Shown: positions 25,790 through 35,693, counted from the first letter of the stretch. The stretch is DNA of 64,000 nucleotides from CAZSDP01 sp964605665 (GCA_964605665.1 CAZSDP010000012.1:59487-123486); one strand, 5' to 3'. Made by a program: numbers and translations. Notes: generated by a model not told the origin, from the letters alone.

Positions 25790-28700
25790 TTAAGGGTCGT
25801 TCGGCGTATCGCCTAAGACCTCCGGGTCATCGAGGCTCCCCTTGACTCGCGATCGGATGATGGAATTGAGCAGGTCGGAAAGAACTGGAAATCCACCCAA
25901 GGTCTGTGGTTCCAAGATCATGTCGATTTCACTATCGAAGCTGACATATCCTTGTCCGTGGACATTCACCACAGGACTTTCGAGCTTGAGTTGACCGAGC
26001 TCACGAACCCAGATCTTTCGGTCTTCGATTTCGAAGCGTTCCACTTCCGCCTTGTGAAAGTGCAAGTTCGAGCTCGACATCCCGGCGAGTGGATTGAGGA
26101 AGAGTGCCGCCAGCGCGGGGATCTTCGACAGGCGTGCCGCTCGAACTCTCGCCTTCCCAAAGCCGCGCATCGAGTTGACGTCTTGAGTGAGGCCCCGAAT
26201 CTGTAGATCCCCATTCGCCAGACCTGCGATGTCTTCTGTGTTGAAAAGGTCTGTTCCCCCCAAGCTCAAATCAACATCTTGGCACTCTGCTTCTCCCCCT
26301 AAGTCGCCATCTTCGCTCAGATCGACGAAGAAGAACCCATCGACTTTTCCCCCAAAGAGGTTGGCGGGGCCGATCGATGCTTGAAATACCTTCTCCACCC
26401 GGTCTTCAGTGAGCCTCTCCGTAAAGTAAGAGGTGGGTAGATAGCCCGTTGATGTCGCTGCCGTTCCCCGAAACTCACTCGATCGTGGGATGCGAGGATG
26501 GACTTCTCCGTAACAGAAGACGGTCGATTGGGTGACATCGATTTTGAAGCGGGAGAAGCGATATGATCCGCGGTGCATCGACCCGAGAAAGTGATGTGCT
26601 TGCTCCTCGTTGTGTCCACCGGTGACTTCGAAGTCGGCGTTCAGGTCATACAAGTGCATGCCGAAATTGATCGAGCCGTCTTTGAGGTAGATCTCTCCAT
26701 CGTACTCGACCCGATCGGTCGCGTCCCCTCCGGTCCAGTGTCGTACTGCGAAGGCTCCGGTGATTTCTCCTTCCAGCTGCATTCGTTCGGAGAATTGCTT
26801 CAGGTCAGGTGGAAGGCTCGCGACAAATTCAGGATTCGTCAGATCGAAGCCTTGGCCCGACGCGCTTTCGGCAATCTCGAGTCGCAAGGTCAAGTAGCGT
26901 CGATCAGGGTCGCGGGCGTCAAGGCGACTGTGCTCTCCGTTCACCCGAATCTTAGGACCAGAGTCAGAGGTCCGCACGTCATCGATCCTGACGATCGATT
27001 CCTCACTGGAGTAGCTGATCTTGCCGGAGACGAAGGAGATGGGGAAAGGCAGCTCGTCATAGCGAAACTCCAGCGGATCGATGATTTCAGTCATCACTTC
27101 CACTTCAAGAGGGGCATCACCACTGGAGTGCAAGCCTACGACGACAGCGACATGTTTCGAGGAGTTTCTCTGTAGTCCGAAGCTCTTGGCAACATCGGCG
27201 GATTCGTCTGGAAGTGCCTCGATCACCCGATTCCCGAGTTTCAGCATCGGAGCTTCAATCGTGATGTCGGCATGCCCATTTGGACCGTAGACGATCTCGC
27301 CGTGCTTCAGGAAAATCTCAGATCCATCATGTACACCTCGTAGATTTTCGAGCTCGGTCATCTTGGGAGTGAATCGAATCGTACCGGTGACATCTTCGAC
27401 GAGGAGCGGGAACGCCTCGTGGGTCATCGTGGCCCCTCGAGGGGTGAGTTCGACGGTGACACTTGGGATGTCTTCGTTGTCAGTTCGGTTGAGCAGAATC
27501 TCCAAGTCGGCGGGACCGGAAGGGGAGTAATTGTCGTAGACCGCGAGCAATTTGGGGGGGAGCGCGGCGCGAACGCGCTCATCCAATGGTAGGTCTTCCA
27601 GAGTGATGCTGACATGCACCGGTTGATCTGGTTCGACGAACGCTCGAGCATTGAGAAGCAACTTCGGATTCTCGGACCCAGAGACATCGACACTGATCTC
27701 ACCGTTGGTCAAAATGACTCTTCCGGAAAGACCACTGATTCGATAGGGGTAGTCTCGGTAAGTGGCCTCGACATTCTTCAGATCGAGGTGGGTACGCGTT
27801 AACTGCGGAGGAAATTGATCTCCGCGTGCCGACAGAGTGAGATCGGCACTGCCGGTCGGTGAGTATTTGTTCCACTCCTTTTGGAGATGCGCTGGTAGGG
27901 CGTTTCGAACCGATTCGTCCAGCCGGATATCACGCAGTTTGAGCAAGATCTCGGCATCTGCTGGTCCAAGATCGGTCAATTTGATCGATCCATCGAGGGT
28001 TGCTGTGCCGCCGAATGCTTCCCCGTTGAGTGGTTCTCTAATCTGTACTTGATCGCCAGTCACTTCGATTTGTCCCGATACTCCGTTGAGGGCGATCGGG
28101 GGATCGTTCATGGTGATTCCTGCGTCTCGCAGAGTGAAGGTCGCCGCGTTTTCGACGAGAGCTCCAGCTTGGAGTTCGAGTTGATAGTTGAGATCTGCAG
28201 TTCCACGAGGCTGATATTCATCCCAGATCTGTCGCAGAGTGTCGGTCATTCTGGTTCGGAGCGCATCGTTTAGAGTAAATGCGGCGATGCGAAGTGACCC
28301 TCGAAAGTCGCCCGATCTGAAGTCGCCTTCTCCACTGAGTTCGATTCCTGCGACCGCCTCATCGACCGCCTCTCCTTGAAGAGAGAACCGAGTCCGGCTC
28401 GAGTCGAGATAACGCAGGAGTAGTTCAGAGATTCGCAGTGGGTGCTCCGTCGCGAAGACGCTGACGGGGCAGGTATGCACCTTCAAGTTTCGAAGGGTAA
28501 TCGAAGGGGGACTCCATTGCAGTTTTCCTTCTTCCACGAGGGAAGAAGACTTCGAAGCGATCGCGGGATCTTCAGATAGAGCCTGTGTCAGAGTGCAAAC
28601 ACCGGCATCGTCGCGTTCGACATAGATCGCGGCGCCGTCGACGTTCAGAGAAAGAAGTTCGACATGGCCGCGCAGAAGTGGCCACCAACGAAGTTCGCCG

Positions 28701-29176
28701 TAAATCCGCGGAATCGTGACCAATTGCCCAAAGCGACTCCCGCCCGGAGAGTCGATCGCGATCTTACGGGCGATGATCCGGTTCGGAAAAACGAAGTTCA
28801 CTTCTTCGACCGAAACGCCCACCGCGAATTTTTCACTCAACGTCGATCGCAGCTGCTCGGTCAGAAACTCCGGCTGTAAGAAGCCTCGAACCGTAAACCA
28901 ACCTCCGGTGAGGAGAAGCAACGGTAAGAGTACGAAGCCAACGATGAGCTTTTGACGACGGGAGACACGATGACGCTTCGATCGAGGTGAAGCACGAAAT
29001 GGAGTGGAGAGAGAGAGCCGTTGCGGATCGCTGCGCTCCGGTTCAGAGCCTGGCACCTCTGGAAGCTCGGGGGAGTCCACCTCGGCAGAGATGGAATTCG
29101 ACTTGTACGAATTCCTCCCACCACCGGCGGGGGTGAATTCATCGCGATCGTGATTCGATTCGGGGGCGGGATTCAT
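25790..29176 (-). CDS. Giant AsmA-like envelope protein
   Basis: The 1,128-residue protein has a polar, Pro/Ser-rich N-terminus, one membrane helix (LIVGFVLLPLLLLTGGWF, about residues 79-96) and a long repetitive beta-rich body. Segments such as NALPAHLQKEWNKYSPTGSA and RAALPPKLLAVYDNYSPSGP recur, as in bridge-like AsmA/TamB/YhdP proteins. The C-terminus matches the AsmA_2 region (NPLAGMSSSNLHFHKAEVER, LGGFPVLSDLLNSIIRSRVKG). Such proteins are thought to carry phospholipid between membranes. It lies 36 bases downstream of alr. No strong ribosome site was seen at ATG 29176. Confidence 0.75.
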   Translation of the reverse strand: MNPAPESNHDRDEFTPAGGGRNSYKSNSISAEVDSPELPEVPGSEPERSDPQRLSLSTPFRASPRSKRHRVSRRQKLIVGFVLLPLLLLTGGWFTVRGFLQPEFLTEQLRSTLSEKFAVGVSVEEVNFVFPNRIIARKIAIDSPGGSRFGQLVTIPRIYGELRWWPLLRGHVELLSLNVDGAAIYVERDDAGVCTLTQALSEDPAIASKSSSLVEEGKLQWSPPSITLRNLKVHTCPVSVFATEHPLRISELLLRYLDSSRTRFSLQGEAVDEAVAGIELSGEGDFRSGDFRGSLRIAAFTLNDALRTRMTDTLRQIWDEYQPRGTADLNYQLELQAGALVENAATFTLRDAGITMNDPPIALNGVSGQIEVTGDQVQIREPLNGEAFGGTATLDGSIKLTDLGPADAEILLKLRDIRLDESVRNALPAHLQKEWNKYSPTGSADLTLSARGDQFPPQLTRTHLDLKNVEATYRDYPYRISGLSGRVILTNGEISVDVSGSENPKLLLNARAFVEPDQPVHVSITLEDLPLDERVRAALPPKLLAVYDNYSPSGPADLEILLNRTDNEDIPSVTVELTPRGATMTHEAFPLLVEDVTGTIRFTPKMTELENLRGVHDGSEIFLKHGEIVYGPNGHADITIEAPMLKLGNRVIEALPDESADVAKSFGLQRNSSKHVAVVVGLHSSGDAPLEVEVMTEIIDPLEFRYDELPFPISFVSGKISYSSEESIVRIDDVRTSDSGPKIRVNGEHSRLDARDPDRRYLTLRLEIAESASGQGFDLTNPEFVASLPPDLKQFSERMQLEGEITGAFAVRHWTGGDATDRVEYDGEIYLKDGSINFGMHLYDLNADFEVTGGHNEEQAHHFLGSMHRGSYRFSRFKIDVTQSTVFCYGEVHPRIPRSSEFRGTAATSTGYLPTSYFTERLTEDRVEKVFQASIGPANLFGGKVDGFFFVDLSEDGDLGGEAECQDVDLSLGGTDLFNTEDIAGLANGDLQIRGLTQDVNSMRGFGKARVRAARLSKIPALAALFLNPLAGMSSSNLHFHKAEVERFEIEDRKIWVRELGQLKLESPVVNVHGQGYVSFDSEIDMILEPQTLGGFPVLSDLLNSIIRSRVKGSLDDPEVLGDTPNDP

Positions 29177-29212
29177 CCGCGCGATGTCTCTTTCACCCCG
29201 AAGGGACGTAGG

Positions 29213-30508
29213 TTACCGGGTCTCCGTAGGCTTTCTGTTCGACCGAGCCGAGAGTGATTCTGCCGAGTCCAACGGGGGTAGCCGGTCGCTATTCTCCATC
29301 GATACCGGAAGTTCTTCGCAGGACGATACCCAACGACTCGAGTCAGCGAGCATTTTCGATGGCAGTCTTTCAGATTCCACTGATTCAGAGTCCTGCGCTG
29401 CGAGCGTGATCGATTCTACCCGGGAGCTGAGCCGACTGGGGATCTCATAGCAGACGGTTCCCGCCCACTCTGCCAAGTCGGAAGCGAAGATCTGATCTTC
29501 GCCATCTTGACCGAGAATTGTGGCGGTGTCACCTGTTGTAACCTCCGCGATTTCGGTGACATCAACCATCGCATAATCCATGGTGACCTGCCCGATGACT
29601 GCTGCACGTTGGCCTTTGACCAACACTACCGCGCGGTTTGAGAGCGCGTGGGGGAATCCGTCGTGGTACCCGATCGGAAGGGTCGCGATCCGGGTTTTCT
29701 TCTTCGTCACGTGGGTTCCCCCATATCCGATCGCAGTGCCGGGGGGGTGATCTCGAAGGTCTACGATTTCGGTTCTGAGGGACAACACCGGCTGGGGGTT
29801 CTCTCCGTAGTCGCCATCCGATTTCCCGAGTCCATACAAGAATCCCCCGAGGCGAACCATGTCGTAGCTCGCTTCTGGATATCGCTCGAGCACCCGTGAG
29901 CTCGCCATGTGAACCAGAGGAACGGGGACCCCTGCCACACTGGAAAGACGAAGAAACTTCTCGAAGCGACCGAATTGCTCGCGGCAGAAGATCTCCTGAT
30001 CGGGAGAGGGAATATGCGTCCCGACTCCTGCGAGTTGGAGGTTTGGTTCCGACACAATCGCGCAGAGCTGTTCGAGGGCCTCCTCCGGAGTCACCCCGAA
30101 GAGACCCATTCCGCAATCGATCAGAAGGTGAACCGGAAGTTGGACGCCCCATTTTTCTGCTTCTCGAGCAAACAGTTCGATGCTGTCGGGAGAGTGGATC
30201 GATGGCACGACCCGATGCGCGATCAGGGACGGAATCTCTCGCTCCAGAGTCGCGCCCAGAACGAGAATCGGAGTCTCGATCTTCGCTTCTCTCAGCACGA
30301 TCGCTTCATGGGCGTCACCAACCCCAAGCATGTCGATTCCGGCGGCGGTCAGAGTTTTCGAGACGGGGATAGAGCCGTGTCCGTAAGCATCAGCTTTGAC
30401 GACTCCGAGAATCTTGGTGCGGTCGGGGACCAGGGCGCGGGCATGAGTCAGATTTTCGGCGAGACCTCGCAGATCGATTTCTTTCCAAACGCGACGTCGA
30501 CCACTCAC
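29213..30508 (-). CDS. alr: Alanine racemase
   Basis: The 431-residue PLP enzyme makes D-alanine for peptidoglycan. The PLP lysine is Lys38 in GVVKADAYGHG; the second active-site tyrosine lies in ATLPIGYHDG; the phosphate-binding MASSRVLERY segment is conserved. About 60 residues after the normal end (from LAAQDSESVES) form a polar Ser/Glu-rich extension not typical of the family. The GTG at 30508 overlaps the tsaB stop (GTGA) and has GAGGAG upstream; the longer frame to 30556 would lie inside tsaB. Confidence 0.93.
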   Translation of the reverse strand: MSGRRRVWKEIDLRGLAENLTHARALVPDRTKILGVVKADAYGHGSIPVSKTLTAAGIDMLGVGDAHEAIVLREAKIETPILVLGATLEREIPSLIAHRVVPSIHSPDSIELFAREAEKWGVQLPVHLLIDCGMGLFGVTPEEALEQLCAIVSEPNLQLAGVGTHIPSPDQEIFCREQFGRFEKFLRLSSVAGVPVPLVHMASSRVLERYPEASYDMVRLGGFLYGLGKSDGDYGENPQPVLSLRTEIVDLRDHPPGTAIGYGGTHVTKKKTRIATLPIGYHDGFPHALSNRAVVLVKGQRAAVIGQVTMDYAMVDVTEIAEVTTGDTATILGQDGEDQIFASDLAEWAGTVCYEIPSRLSSRVESITLAAQDSESVESERLPSKMLADSSRWVSSCEELPVSMENSDRLPPLDSAESLSARSNRKPTETR

Positions 30509-31245
30509 GAGCGCTCCTCTCTCGCTTCCTCCGCTGCGGTACGGCGCAGGTAGCACGGTACCAGAGAATGTGGATCTGTGAACTCCGGCGGTGGGTGGGC
30601 GCCACCTTCGATCTCGGCGAGCTTACGGCGAGCCAATTCGATCACGGTCGTGGCGCGGGGACGATCGACCGATTCTGGGAGCTGAACAAAAGCTTCGAGG
30701 CCCTCGAGCGATCGCACGCCTTCCCCCAAGAGTCTCGTTTCAGCGGGCAGGGATGCGACGAACGTCGCAAATTCGAGGCAGGCATCTTCGGTGATCCGAT
30801 CGAACGACTGGCCTCGCCTCCGAAAGCGGGCGGCGTATACCGACTGGCGTCGGGCGTCGAGAATCACCGCGCACTCCCCCCCCTCGGGAAGTGTCCGATC
30901 TGCATCGATCAGAGCGTTTTGGGCAACCACTTCCAAAGAGGAGATCGCTAAGGTCGGAATTCCGAGCGCGTATGCGATCGCTTTTCCCGCGGCGACGCCG
31001 ATCCGTGCGCCAGTGAATGACCCCGGTCCTGCACTCACCGCCACCAATTCGATTTCAGAGCGATTGAATGGGGCGCGGGTCGAGAGTTGATCGATACGGC
31101 TGAGGATCTCCCGCCCGTGAACGAGACCGATGGGGAAGAGCTCCTCGACGGGAGCCGCGCCCGGTTTCGCCCATGCGACTGAGCCTCGCGATTGGCTCGT
31201 TTCGATGGCAAGTATCCCCCGAAGTCGGGTCTCGCTTGCGTTCAT
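30505..31245 (-). CDS. tsaB: tRNA t6A biosynthesis protein TsaB
   Basis: The 246-residue protein is the ASKHA-fold partner of TsaD in making N6-threonylcarbamoyladenosine in tRNA. The N-terminus ILAIETSQSRGSVA and the motif AVSAGPGSFTGARIGV are diagnostic. GAGGGG precedes ATG 31245. It is coupled to alr by a four-base overlap. TsaD, TsaE and TsaC are not in the window. Confidence 0.92.
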   Translation of the reverse strand: MNASETRLRGILAIETSQSRGSVAWAKPGAAPVEELFPIGLVHGREILSRIDQLSTRAPFNRSEIELVAVSAGPGSFTGARIGVAAGKAIAYALGIPTLAISSLEVVAQNALIDADRTLPEGGECAVILDARRQSVYAARFRRRGQSFDRITEDACLEFATFVASLPAETRLLGEGVRSLEGLEAFVQLPESVDRPRATTVIELARRKLAEIEGGAHPPPEFTDPHSLVPCYLRRTAAEEAREERS

Positions 31246-31347
31246 CAATCCCCTCAGGTCTCTTCTGCCACGAAGTCGTCGTTACGACGCACGGTCAGTC
31301 AGAGGCCAGTCCCCACTCGAACGTTCCCCGGCGAGAGTGATTCTCGC

Positions 31348-31878
31348 CTACCCGCCGTAGCGTGAGAAGAACTCCTTGGCGTTTTCGACATACTTCTTCG
31401 AGGCGCGCAATATCGAGGCGCGCTCCGCTTCACTTGTTTCGCGGACCACACGGCCTGGAACCCCCCGAACGAGTGATCTGGGCGGAATCACCGTCCCCGG
31501 CGACACCACCGCCCCCGCTGCGATCAGTGATTCAGGGCCGACGACCACGTCTTCCATCAAAATCGCTCCCATTCCGATCAGGGAGCGGGCACCGACTTCC
31601 ACACAGTGAATCACTGCGCGGTGGCCGATGGTGACGAACTCTTGGATCTCGAGAGGCTTACCCGGGTCGGCGTGGACCATTGTCAAGTCTTGCAAATTGG
31701 TCCCGGCTCCGATGCTGATCGGAGCATCATCTCCTCGCAGAACAGTTCCGTACCAGATGTTCACGTCGGGTTCGATCGAGAGATCTCCGACCAGCACTGC
31801 GTTGTCCGCGTAATAAAAACCATCGCGCGACCGCATCGTTGCTGAATGGTTGTACTCCACCCCTCGTGGATTGTTCAC
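31348..31878 (-). CDS. Gamma-carbonic-anhydrase-family hexapeptide protein
   Basis: The 176-residue left-handed beta-helix protein (PaaY/YrdA type) shows hexapeptide repeats and the three candidate zinc histidines in TMVHAD and TIGHRAVIHC. It may hydrate CO2, but several relatives lack this activity. The GTG start overlaps the stop of the upstream coiled-coil gene (GTGA). A gap of about 100 bases separates it from tsaB. Confidence 0.85.
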   Translation of the reverse strand: MNNPRGVEYNHSATMRSRDGFYYADNAVLVGDLSIEPDVNIWYGTVLRGDDAPISIGAGTNLQDLTMVHADPGKPLEIQEFVTIGHRAVIHCVEVGARSLIGMGAILMEDVVVGPESLIAAGAVVSPGTVIPPRSLVRGVPGRVVRETSEAERASILRASKKYVENAKEFFSRYGG

Positions 31879-32528
31879 GATCCAGTTTTCTCCTCGTCGA
31901 CCTTTGACTCTTCAGACAGTGAACCGAGCTTCGGCGTCGAAGAGCGGAGTTGCTCGACACGTCGGTCGTCCTCGAGGATTTCGACGACCGCTTCTTGGAC
32001 TCCCCGTTCCGCCAAGAGGCGTGACAGCAAGACGCGCTGGTAGCTGATTTGTTGTAACTCACGATTGAGGTTGCGGTCGCGCTCATCCTTCTGTCGAACG
32101 TTCTCTTCAAACAGCTTTTCCTGTAACGCTTCGTTTTCGACGAGGAGTTGGAGCATCAGATCGGCTCGCGCGTCTTTCGACTTGCCGGTGACCCCCGCGG
32201 CTTTCCGACGTAGTTCCTCGATCTGTTTCGCTTGGTTTGCGATTTCCTTCTGCAGGTCCTCTCGGTCCTCCTCGAACTTCTTCTTTTCATGTTCGTAGAA
32301 TTCAGAGAGAGACTTCTCGATCTGGAACATTCTCTCGGTTCGGTCCTTCTGACTCCGATGCCCCGTCAGGCGGGCCCAGAGGCGCCCCAGGGAGAATGCT
32401 GCGACCACGAGAAGGACGCCGAGAAGGGTGCCGGCGACCCAGTCCTTCCCTTCGAGATTGTCGAAGAGACCGAGCGGGAATTGGGAGAGCTCAGCGATTG
32501 CGGGGCTGTTCAAGAAGTGCGAGAGCAT
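31875..32528 (-). CDS. Membrane-anchored coiled-coil protein
   Basis: The 217-residue protein has one membrane helix (WVAGTLLGVLLVVAAFSLGR, about residues 30-50), then a long charged coiled coil (about 65-170; FYEHEKKKFEEDREDLQKEI) and a polar tail. The family is not recognised. GAGGAG precedes ATG 32528, and the frame upstream to 32744 is not needed. It heads the run to gamma-carbonic anhydrase. Confidence 0.6.
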   Translation of the reverse strand: MLSHFLNSPAIAELSQFPLGLFDNLEGKDWVAGTLLGVLLVVAAFSLGRLWARLTGHRSQKDRTERMFQIEKSLSEFYEHEKKKFEEDREDLQKEIANQAKQIEELRRKAAGVTGKSKDARADLMLQLLVENEALQEKLFEENVRQKDERDRNLNRELQQISYQRVLLSRLLAERGVQEAVVEILEDDRRVEQLRSSTPKLGSLSEESKVDEEKTGS

Positions 32529-32805
32529 GGACTCCTCGTTTCCAGAGGAATGTGGAGTAGTAAGTAGTAACGAGCCAGCAACAGTGCTGCTGACCGGTGG
32601 AGAACACGATCTGGGAGGAAACGCAGAGGATTCCTCTAATAGGTTCTTCGGTCGTGGAAGCTGGCTTCTTGCGCTCGGCGTGCCTCCCCCACGATAATCA
32701 CCTCCTCGAGGAGCGGCAAGCGCAGCGGAGGGCACTTCCTCCACCGACTGTCGCCGCCATTTTGAAGCCGTTGCAAATCACCGATTCCTGACCGAGAGTC
32801 ACCCG

Positions 32806-33186
32806 ATGCCACACGCCGTGTTTGAACCCGCTGCTGATCTGAGCCTCTTTTGGGAGAAGTTCGAGCCTTTCAAGGTTGTATTGCCGAACCGACATGTGTT
32901 GGAGACGCGAGCCGCCTTTCTCAGGCGTGACCGAGATTCCGTGATCGTGTCGGCGATCGCCTTTGAATTCGGTCCTCCCCAGCACTTTTTCGTGGTTTGC
33001 GACCGTTCTGGAGACCGGGTGACCGTTCGCTGCGGCACCCATGTTCCCGTGGCGCGGACCGACGGAGTCATCGCGATTGTGCAGGAGGTCGCCCGTCGTT
33101 ATCTCACCCTGGGAGGCGAAGTTCGATCGACGAACCTCGATCTCGCGGTGGTTTTGGGAGAAGAGGAGACTTCAGAGGATGCGTGA
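32806..33186 (+). CDS. Conserved-looking hypothetical protein
   Basis: The 126-residue protein has no signal peptide or membrane segment. It contains a compact alpha/beta pattern (RDSVIVSAIAFEFGPPQHFF, VRCGTHVPVARTDGVIAIVQ) that I cannot assign. Its last eight bases overlap the btpA-like gene, so the two are co-translated. Start ATG 32806 is the only in-frame ATG near the N-terminus; no strong ribosome site was seen. Confidence 0.6.
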   Translation: MPHAVFEPAADLSLFWEKFEPFKVVLPNRHVLETRAAFLRRDRDSVIVSAIAFEFGPPQHFFVVCDRSGDRVTVRCGTHVPVARTDGVIAIVQEVARRYLTLGGEVRSTNLDLAVVLGEEETSEDA

Positions 33187-33979
33187 ACTTTTCTCGAAAA
33201 CCCCGCTGTTGCTCGGAGTGGTGCATCTCGGTCCGCTGCCGGGAAGCCCTCGCTTTGGTGGCGATCGGACCGAGCTCTTACGGGCTGCCCGCAGCGATGC
33301 GGAAGCGCTGATCGGGGGAGGGCTCGACGGGCTGGTGGTCGAAAACTTCGGGGATTGCCCCTTTCATAGCGATGAGGTGGAGCCGATCACCGTTGCTGAA
33401 ATGGCTCACATCGTCGCCAACTTACGGGCCTTGGTGGGGCCTGAACCGGTTTTGGGCGTGAATGTCCTGCGAAACGATGCCCGGGCGGCGCTCGCGGTGG
33501 CGGCTGCGGGGGGAGCGGACTTTATCCGCGTCAATGTTCATACCGGCGCGATGCTCACCGACCAAGGTTGGATCGAGGGTCGCGCCGATCAAACGCTTCG
33601 CGCTCGCCGTCGCTGGGAAGCTCCCCAGGTGAAGATCTTTGCGGATGTGGGGGTCAAGCATGCGCTGCGACCACCGCAGTTCAAGATCGCCGAAGCCGCC
33701 CGTGAGGCGGCGGGGAGGGGGCTCGCCGATGCCCTGATCGTCAGCGGAGTCGCGACGGGAGCTCCCGCGGATCTCCAAGAGCTGTCGACCGTCGTTCAAG
33801 CGGTCCCTCAAACGCCGGTGCTGGTTGGATCGGGGGCCGATGCGACGTCGATCGCGTCGATTCTCGAGTTTGCACAGGGGGTGATCGTCGGGACCAGTAT
33901 CAAGGAGGGCGGGGAGGTCTCCCAGCCGGTCGATCGAGAGCGGGTGCAGCAGCTGGTCGCCGCAGCTCGAAGCCGCTAG
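33179..33979 (+). CDS. BtpA/SgcQ family TIM-barrel protein
   Basis: The 266-residue protein matches the BtpA family: LLLGVVHLGPLPGSPRF at the N-terminus, then GLDGLVVENFGD, GVNVLRNDARAALAVA and a C-terminal VIVGTSIKEGGEV. BtpA is known for a role in photosystem I in cyanobacteria; in non-phototrophs such as this the role is unknown and probably enzymatic, since the fold resembles nucleoside or sugar-phosphate aldolases. The ATG at 33179 overlaps the upstream stop. Confidence 0.85.
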   Translation: MRELFSKTPLLLGVVHLGPLPGSPRFGGDRTELLRAARSDAEALIGGGLDGLVVENFGDCPFHSDEVEPITVAEMAHIVANLRALVGPEPVLGVNVLRNDARAALAVAAAGGADFIRVNVHTGAMLTDQGWIEGRADQTLRARRRWEAPQVKIFADVGVKHALRPPQFKIAEAAREAAGRGLADALIVSGVATGAPADLQELSTVVQAVPQTPVLVGSGADATSIASILEFAQGVIVGTSIKEGGEVSQPVDRERVQQLVAAARSR

Positions 33980-34289
33980 AGGCGCCGAAGTCGCCCGGTG
34001 ATCTCCCTTGAAGTGGCGCGACTCTGGGGGCAGCGGAACTCTCTTCTGGCGTTGGGAATCGGCGATCTGGCCCCCCTCGGTTCCTTGACTTCCCGATCGC
34101 TTTGGGATACCCTGCCTGGTTGCCAGAGGCGGTCTCCAGGAAAGGCCCCTTTGAGCCCATTGCGCCGTTTTTTCCCATCGCCGCGGAGATCCACTCTCGC
34201 CTGCCGCCCGAAGCTGCGAGCTCGGTCGCGCCAACCCTGAATCGACCCCGAAAACGGTGGTGGTTCGGGTGACCCCCCCAAGGAGGCCT
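33980..34289. other. Intergenic region upstream of tpiA
   Basis: No gene is seen. It contains the promoter candidate at 34085-34113. GC-rich otherwise. Confidence 0.4.
34085..34113 (+). promoter_or_regulatory. Candidate sigma-70-type promoter of the tpiA run
   Basis: TTGACT (34085-34090) and TACCCT (34108-34113) are spaced by 17 bases. The -35 box is near consensus and the -10 box is weak. It could drive tpiA-secG and genes beyond. Confidence 0.35.
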
Positions 34290-35075
34290 GTGCGTCCGAC
34301 GATCGTCGCTGGAAACTGGAAGCTCAATCCCCCGCGAGAGCAAGGGATGGAGCTCTTCGACCAGATTTTGAGGGGGCTCGCTTCCCTCGATCCAGTCGGT
34401 GGTGTGCCCGATGTATGGATCGTCCCCCCTGCGCCCTATCTGGGGGCTCTCGGAGAGCGGTTTCGAGCGGGAGCGGTCCCAGCGCGCGTCGGTCTTGCCT
34501 GCCAAGACCTGTCTGTCGCGGGCTGGGGAGCTCATACGGGAGAGATCGGAGGGGAGCTCCTCTTCGATTTCGGGTGCCGAATGACTCTGGTGGGTCATTC
34601 GGAGCGGCGTCAAGGGGGAGAGACCGATGCCGAGACTGCCGAGAAGTGTTCGGCAGCTGCGGCCGCGGGATTGACTCCCCTGCTCTGCGTTGGAGAGACG
34701 GAAGCCCAGAGAAATTCAGGAGATACGGTCGCGGTGGTCGACCGACAATTGACCGCGGTTCTCGATGGAGCGCGGTCGGACTCACCCCTTTGGATCGCTT
34801 ACGAACCGGTCTGGGCGATCGGCACCGGGCGAACCGCGACCCCAGACCAGGTGGTCGAGGTTCACCGGGCGATTCGAGAATCGTTGGTTCGGGGGGGAAG
34901 AGATGGAGCAAATACGCCGATTCTTTATGGAGGGAGCGTGAAGCCGGAGAATGCGGCTTCTCTCCTCAATGAAGAAGAGATCGACGGAGCGTTGGTCGGC
35001 GGAGCGAGTCTGAGTGCGGAGTCGTTCCTAGCGATCATCGAAGCGAAGAAAACAACAGCTGTGGGAGGGGAGTGA
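34290..35075 (+). CDS. tpiA: Triose-phosphate isomerase
   Basis: The 261-residue glycolytic enzyme interconverts dihydroxyacetone phosphate and glyceraldehyde 3-phosphate. Markers are AGNWKLN (catalytic Lys), VGHSERR (catalytic His), AYEPVWAIGTG (catalytic Glu) and LYGGSVKPEN (phosphate loop). The start is uncertain. GTG 34290 gives the normal N-terminus but sits only three bases after AAGGAGG (34280-34286); GTG 34257 and 34269 are also in frame. secG follows, a common order in bacteria. Confidence 0.93.
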   Translation: MRPTIVAGNWKLNPPREQGMELFDQILRGLASLDPVGGVPDVWIVPPAPYLGALGERFRAGAVPARVGLACQDLSVAGWGAHTGEIGGELLFDFGCRMTLVGHSERRQGGETDAETAEKCSAAAAAGLTPLLCVGETEAQRNSGDTVAVVDRQLTAVLDGARSDSPLWIAYEPVWAIGTGRTATPDQVVEVHRAIRESLVRGGRDGANTPILYGGSVKPENAASLLNEEEIDGALVGGASLSAESFLAIIEAKKTTAVGGE

Positions 35076-35138
35076 GAGACAGGGATTCGATCCCCGTTTC
35101 TCCGAGGACCTTCCCCAGCGAAAACAGGAGTGCTTCAA

Positions 35139-35687
35139 ATGGTGACGATTCTTTGCATTCTTCTCGCCCTCGTCACGTTCATCATGAGCATGGCGATCTT
35201 GGTCCAAGATCCGAAGCAAGCGGGACTCTCGGGGAGCTTTGGAATGGGTGGCGAACAGATGCTGGGGGCGGGAACCCCGAACGCGATCTCTAAGTTCACC
35301 GGTTTCCTCGCGGTGGCCTTCCTCGTTCTCTGTTTGGTGATCGGACTCGTCGACGAGTCGGTCCAAAACAAGTCGGGGCTGAAGGCTCAAGAAGGCGATC
35401 TCGAAGGGATCGAAACCACGGTCGAATCCGCTGATCCCGCGGCTGGAACCGGTGAGACGGGAGCGGTCGACACTGGCTTAGGTGGCGCCGTCACGATCGA
35501 CACCGGCGCAGCCGGGGGCGCAATCACGATCGACACCGGGACCGGAGGAGCGACCACGACGACTGACGGCGGGACAGGTGAAGCGGCGACCACGGATGGG
35601 GACGCGGCCGATCCCGCAACTCCCGATCCGAGCACAGCTCCGGTAGAAGCCGAAGGTGGCGCTGCCGGCGCAGGCAGCGGAGGCTAG
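35139..35687 (+). CDS. secG: Preprotein translocase subunit SecG with long tail
   Basis: The first 75 residues are SecG: two membrane helices (ILCILLALVTFIMSMAIL and FTGFLAVAFLVLCLVIGLV) around the conserved QDPKQAGLSGSFGMGG. SecG assists SecYE in protein export. The remaining 105 residues form a Gly/Ala/Thr/Asp-rich tail with near-repeats of GGAxTIDTGxxG, absent from usual SecG (75-110 residues in all). AGGAG precedes ATG 35139. It lies 63 bases after tpiA. Confidence 0.9.
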   Translation: MVTILCILLALVTFIMSMAILVQDPKQAGLSGSFGMGGEQMLGAGTPNAISKFTGFLAVAFLVLCLVIGLVDESVQNKSGLKAQEGDLEGIETTVESADPAAGTGETGAVDTGLGGAVTIDTGAAGGAITIDTGTGGATTTTDGGTGEAATTDGDAADPATPDPSTAPVEAEGGAAGAGSGG

Positions 35688-35693
35688 AGCTCT

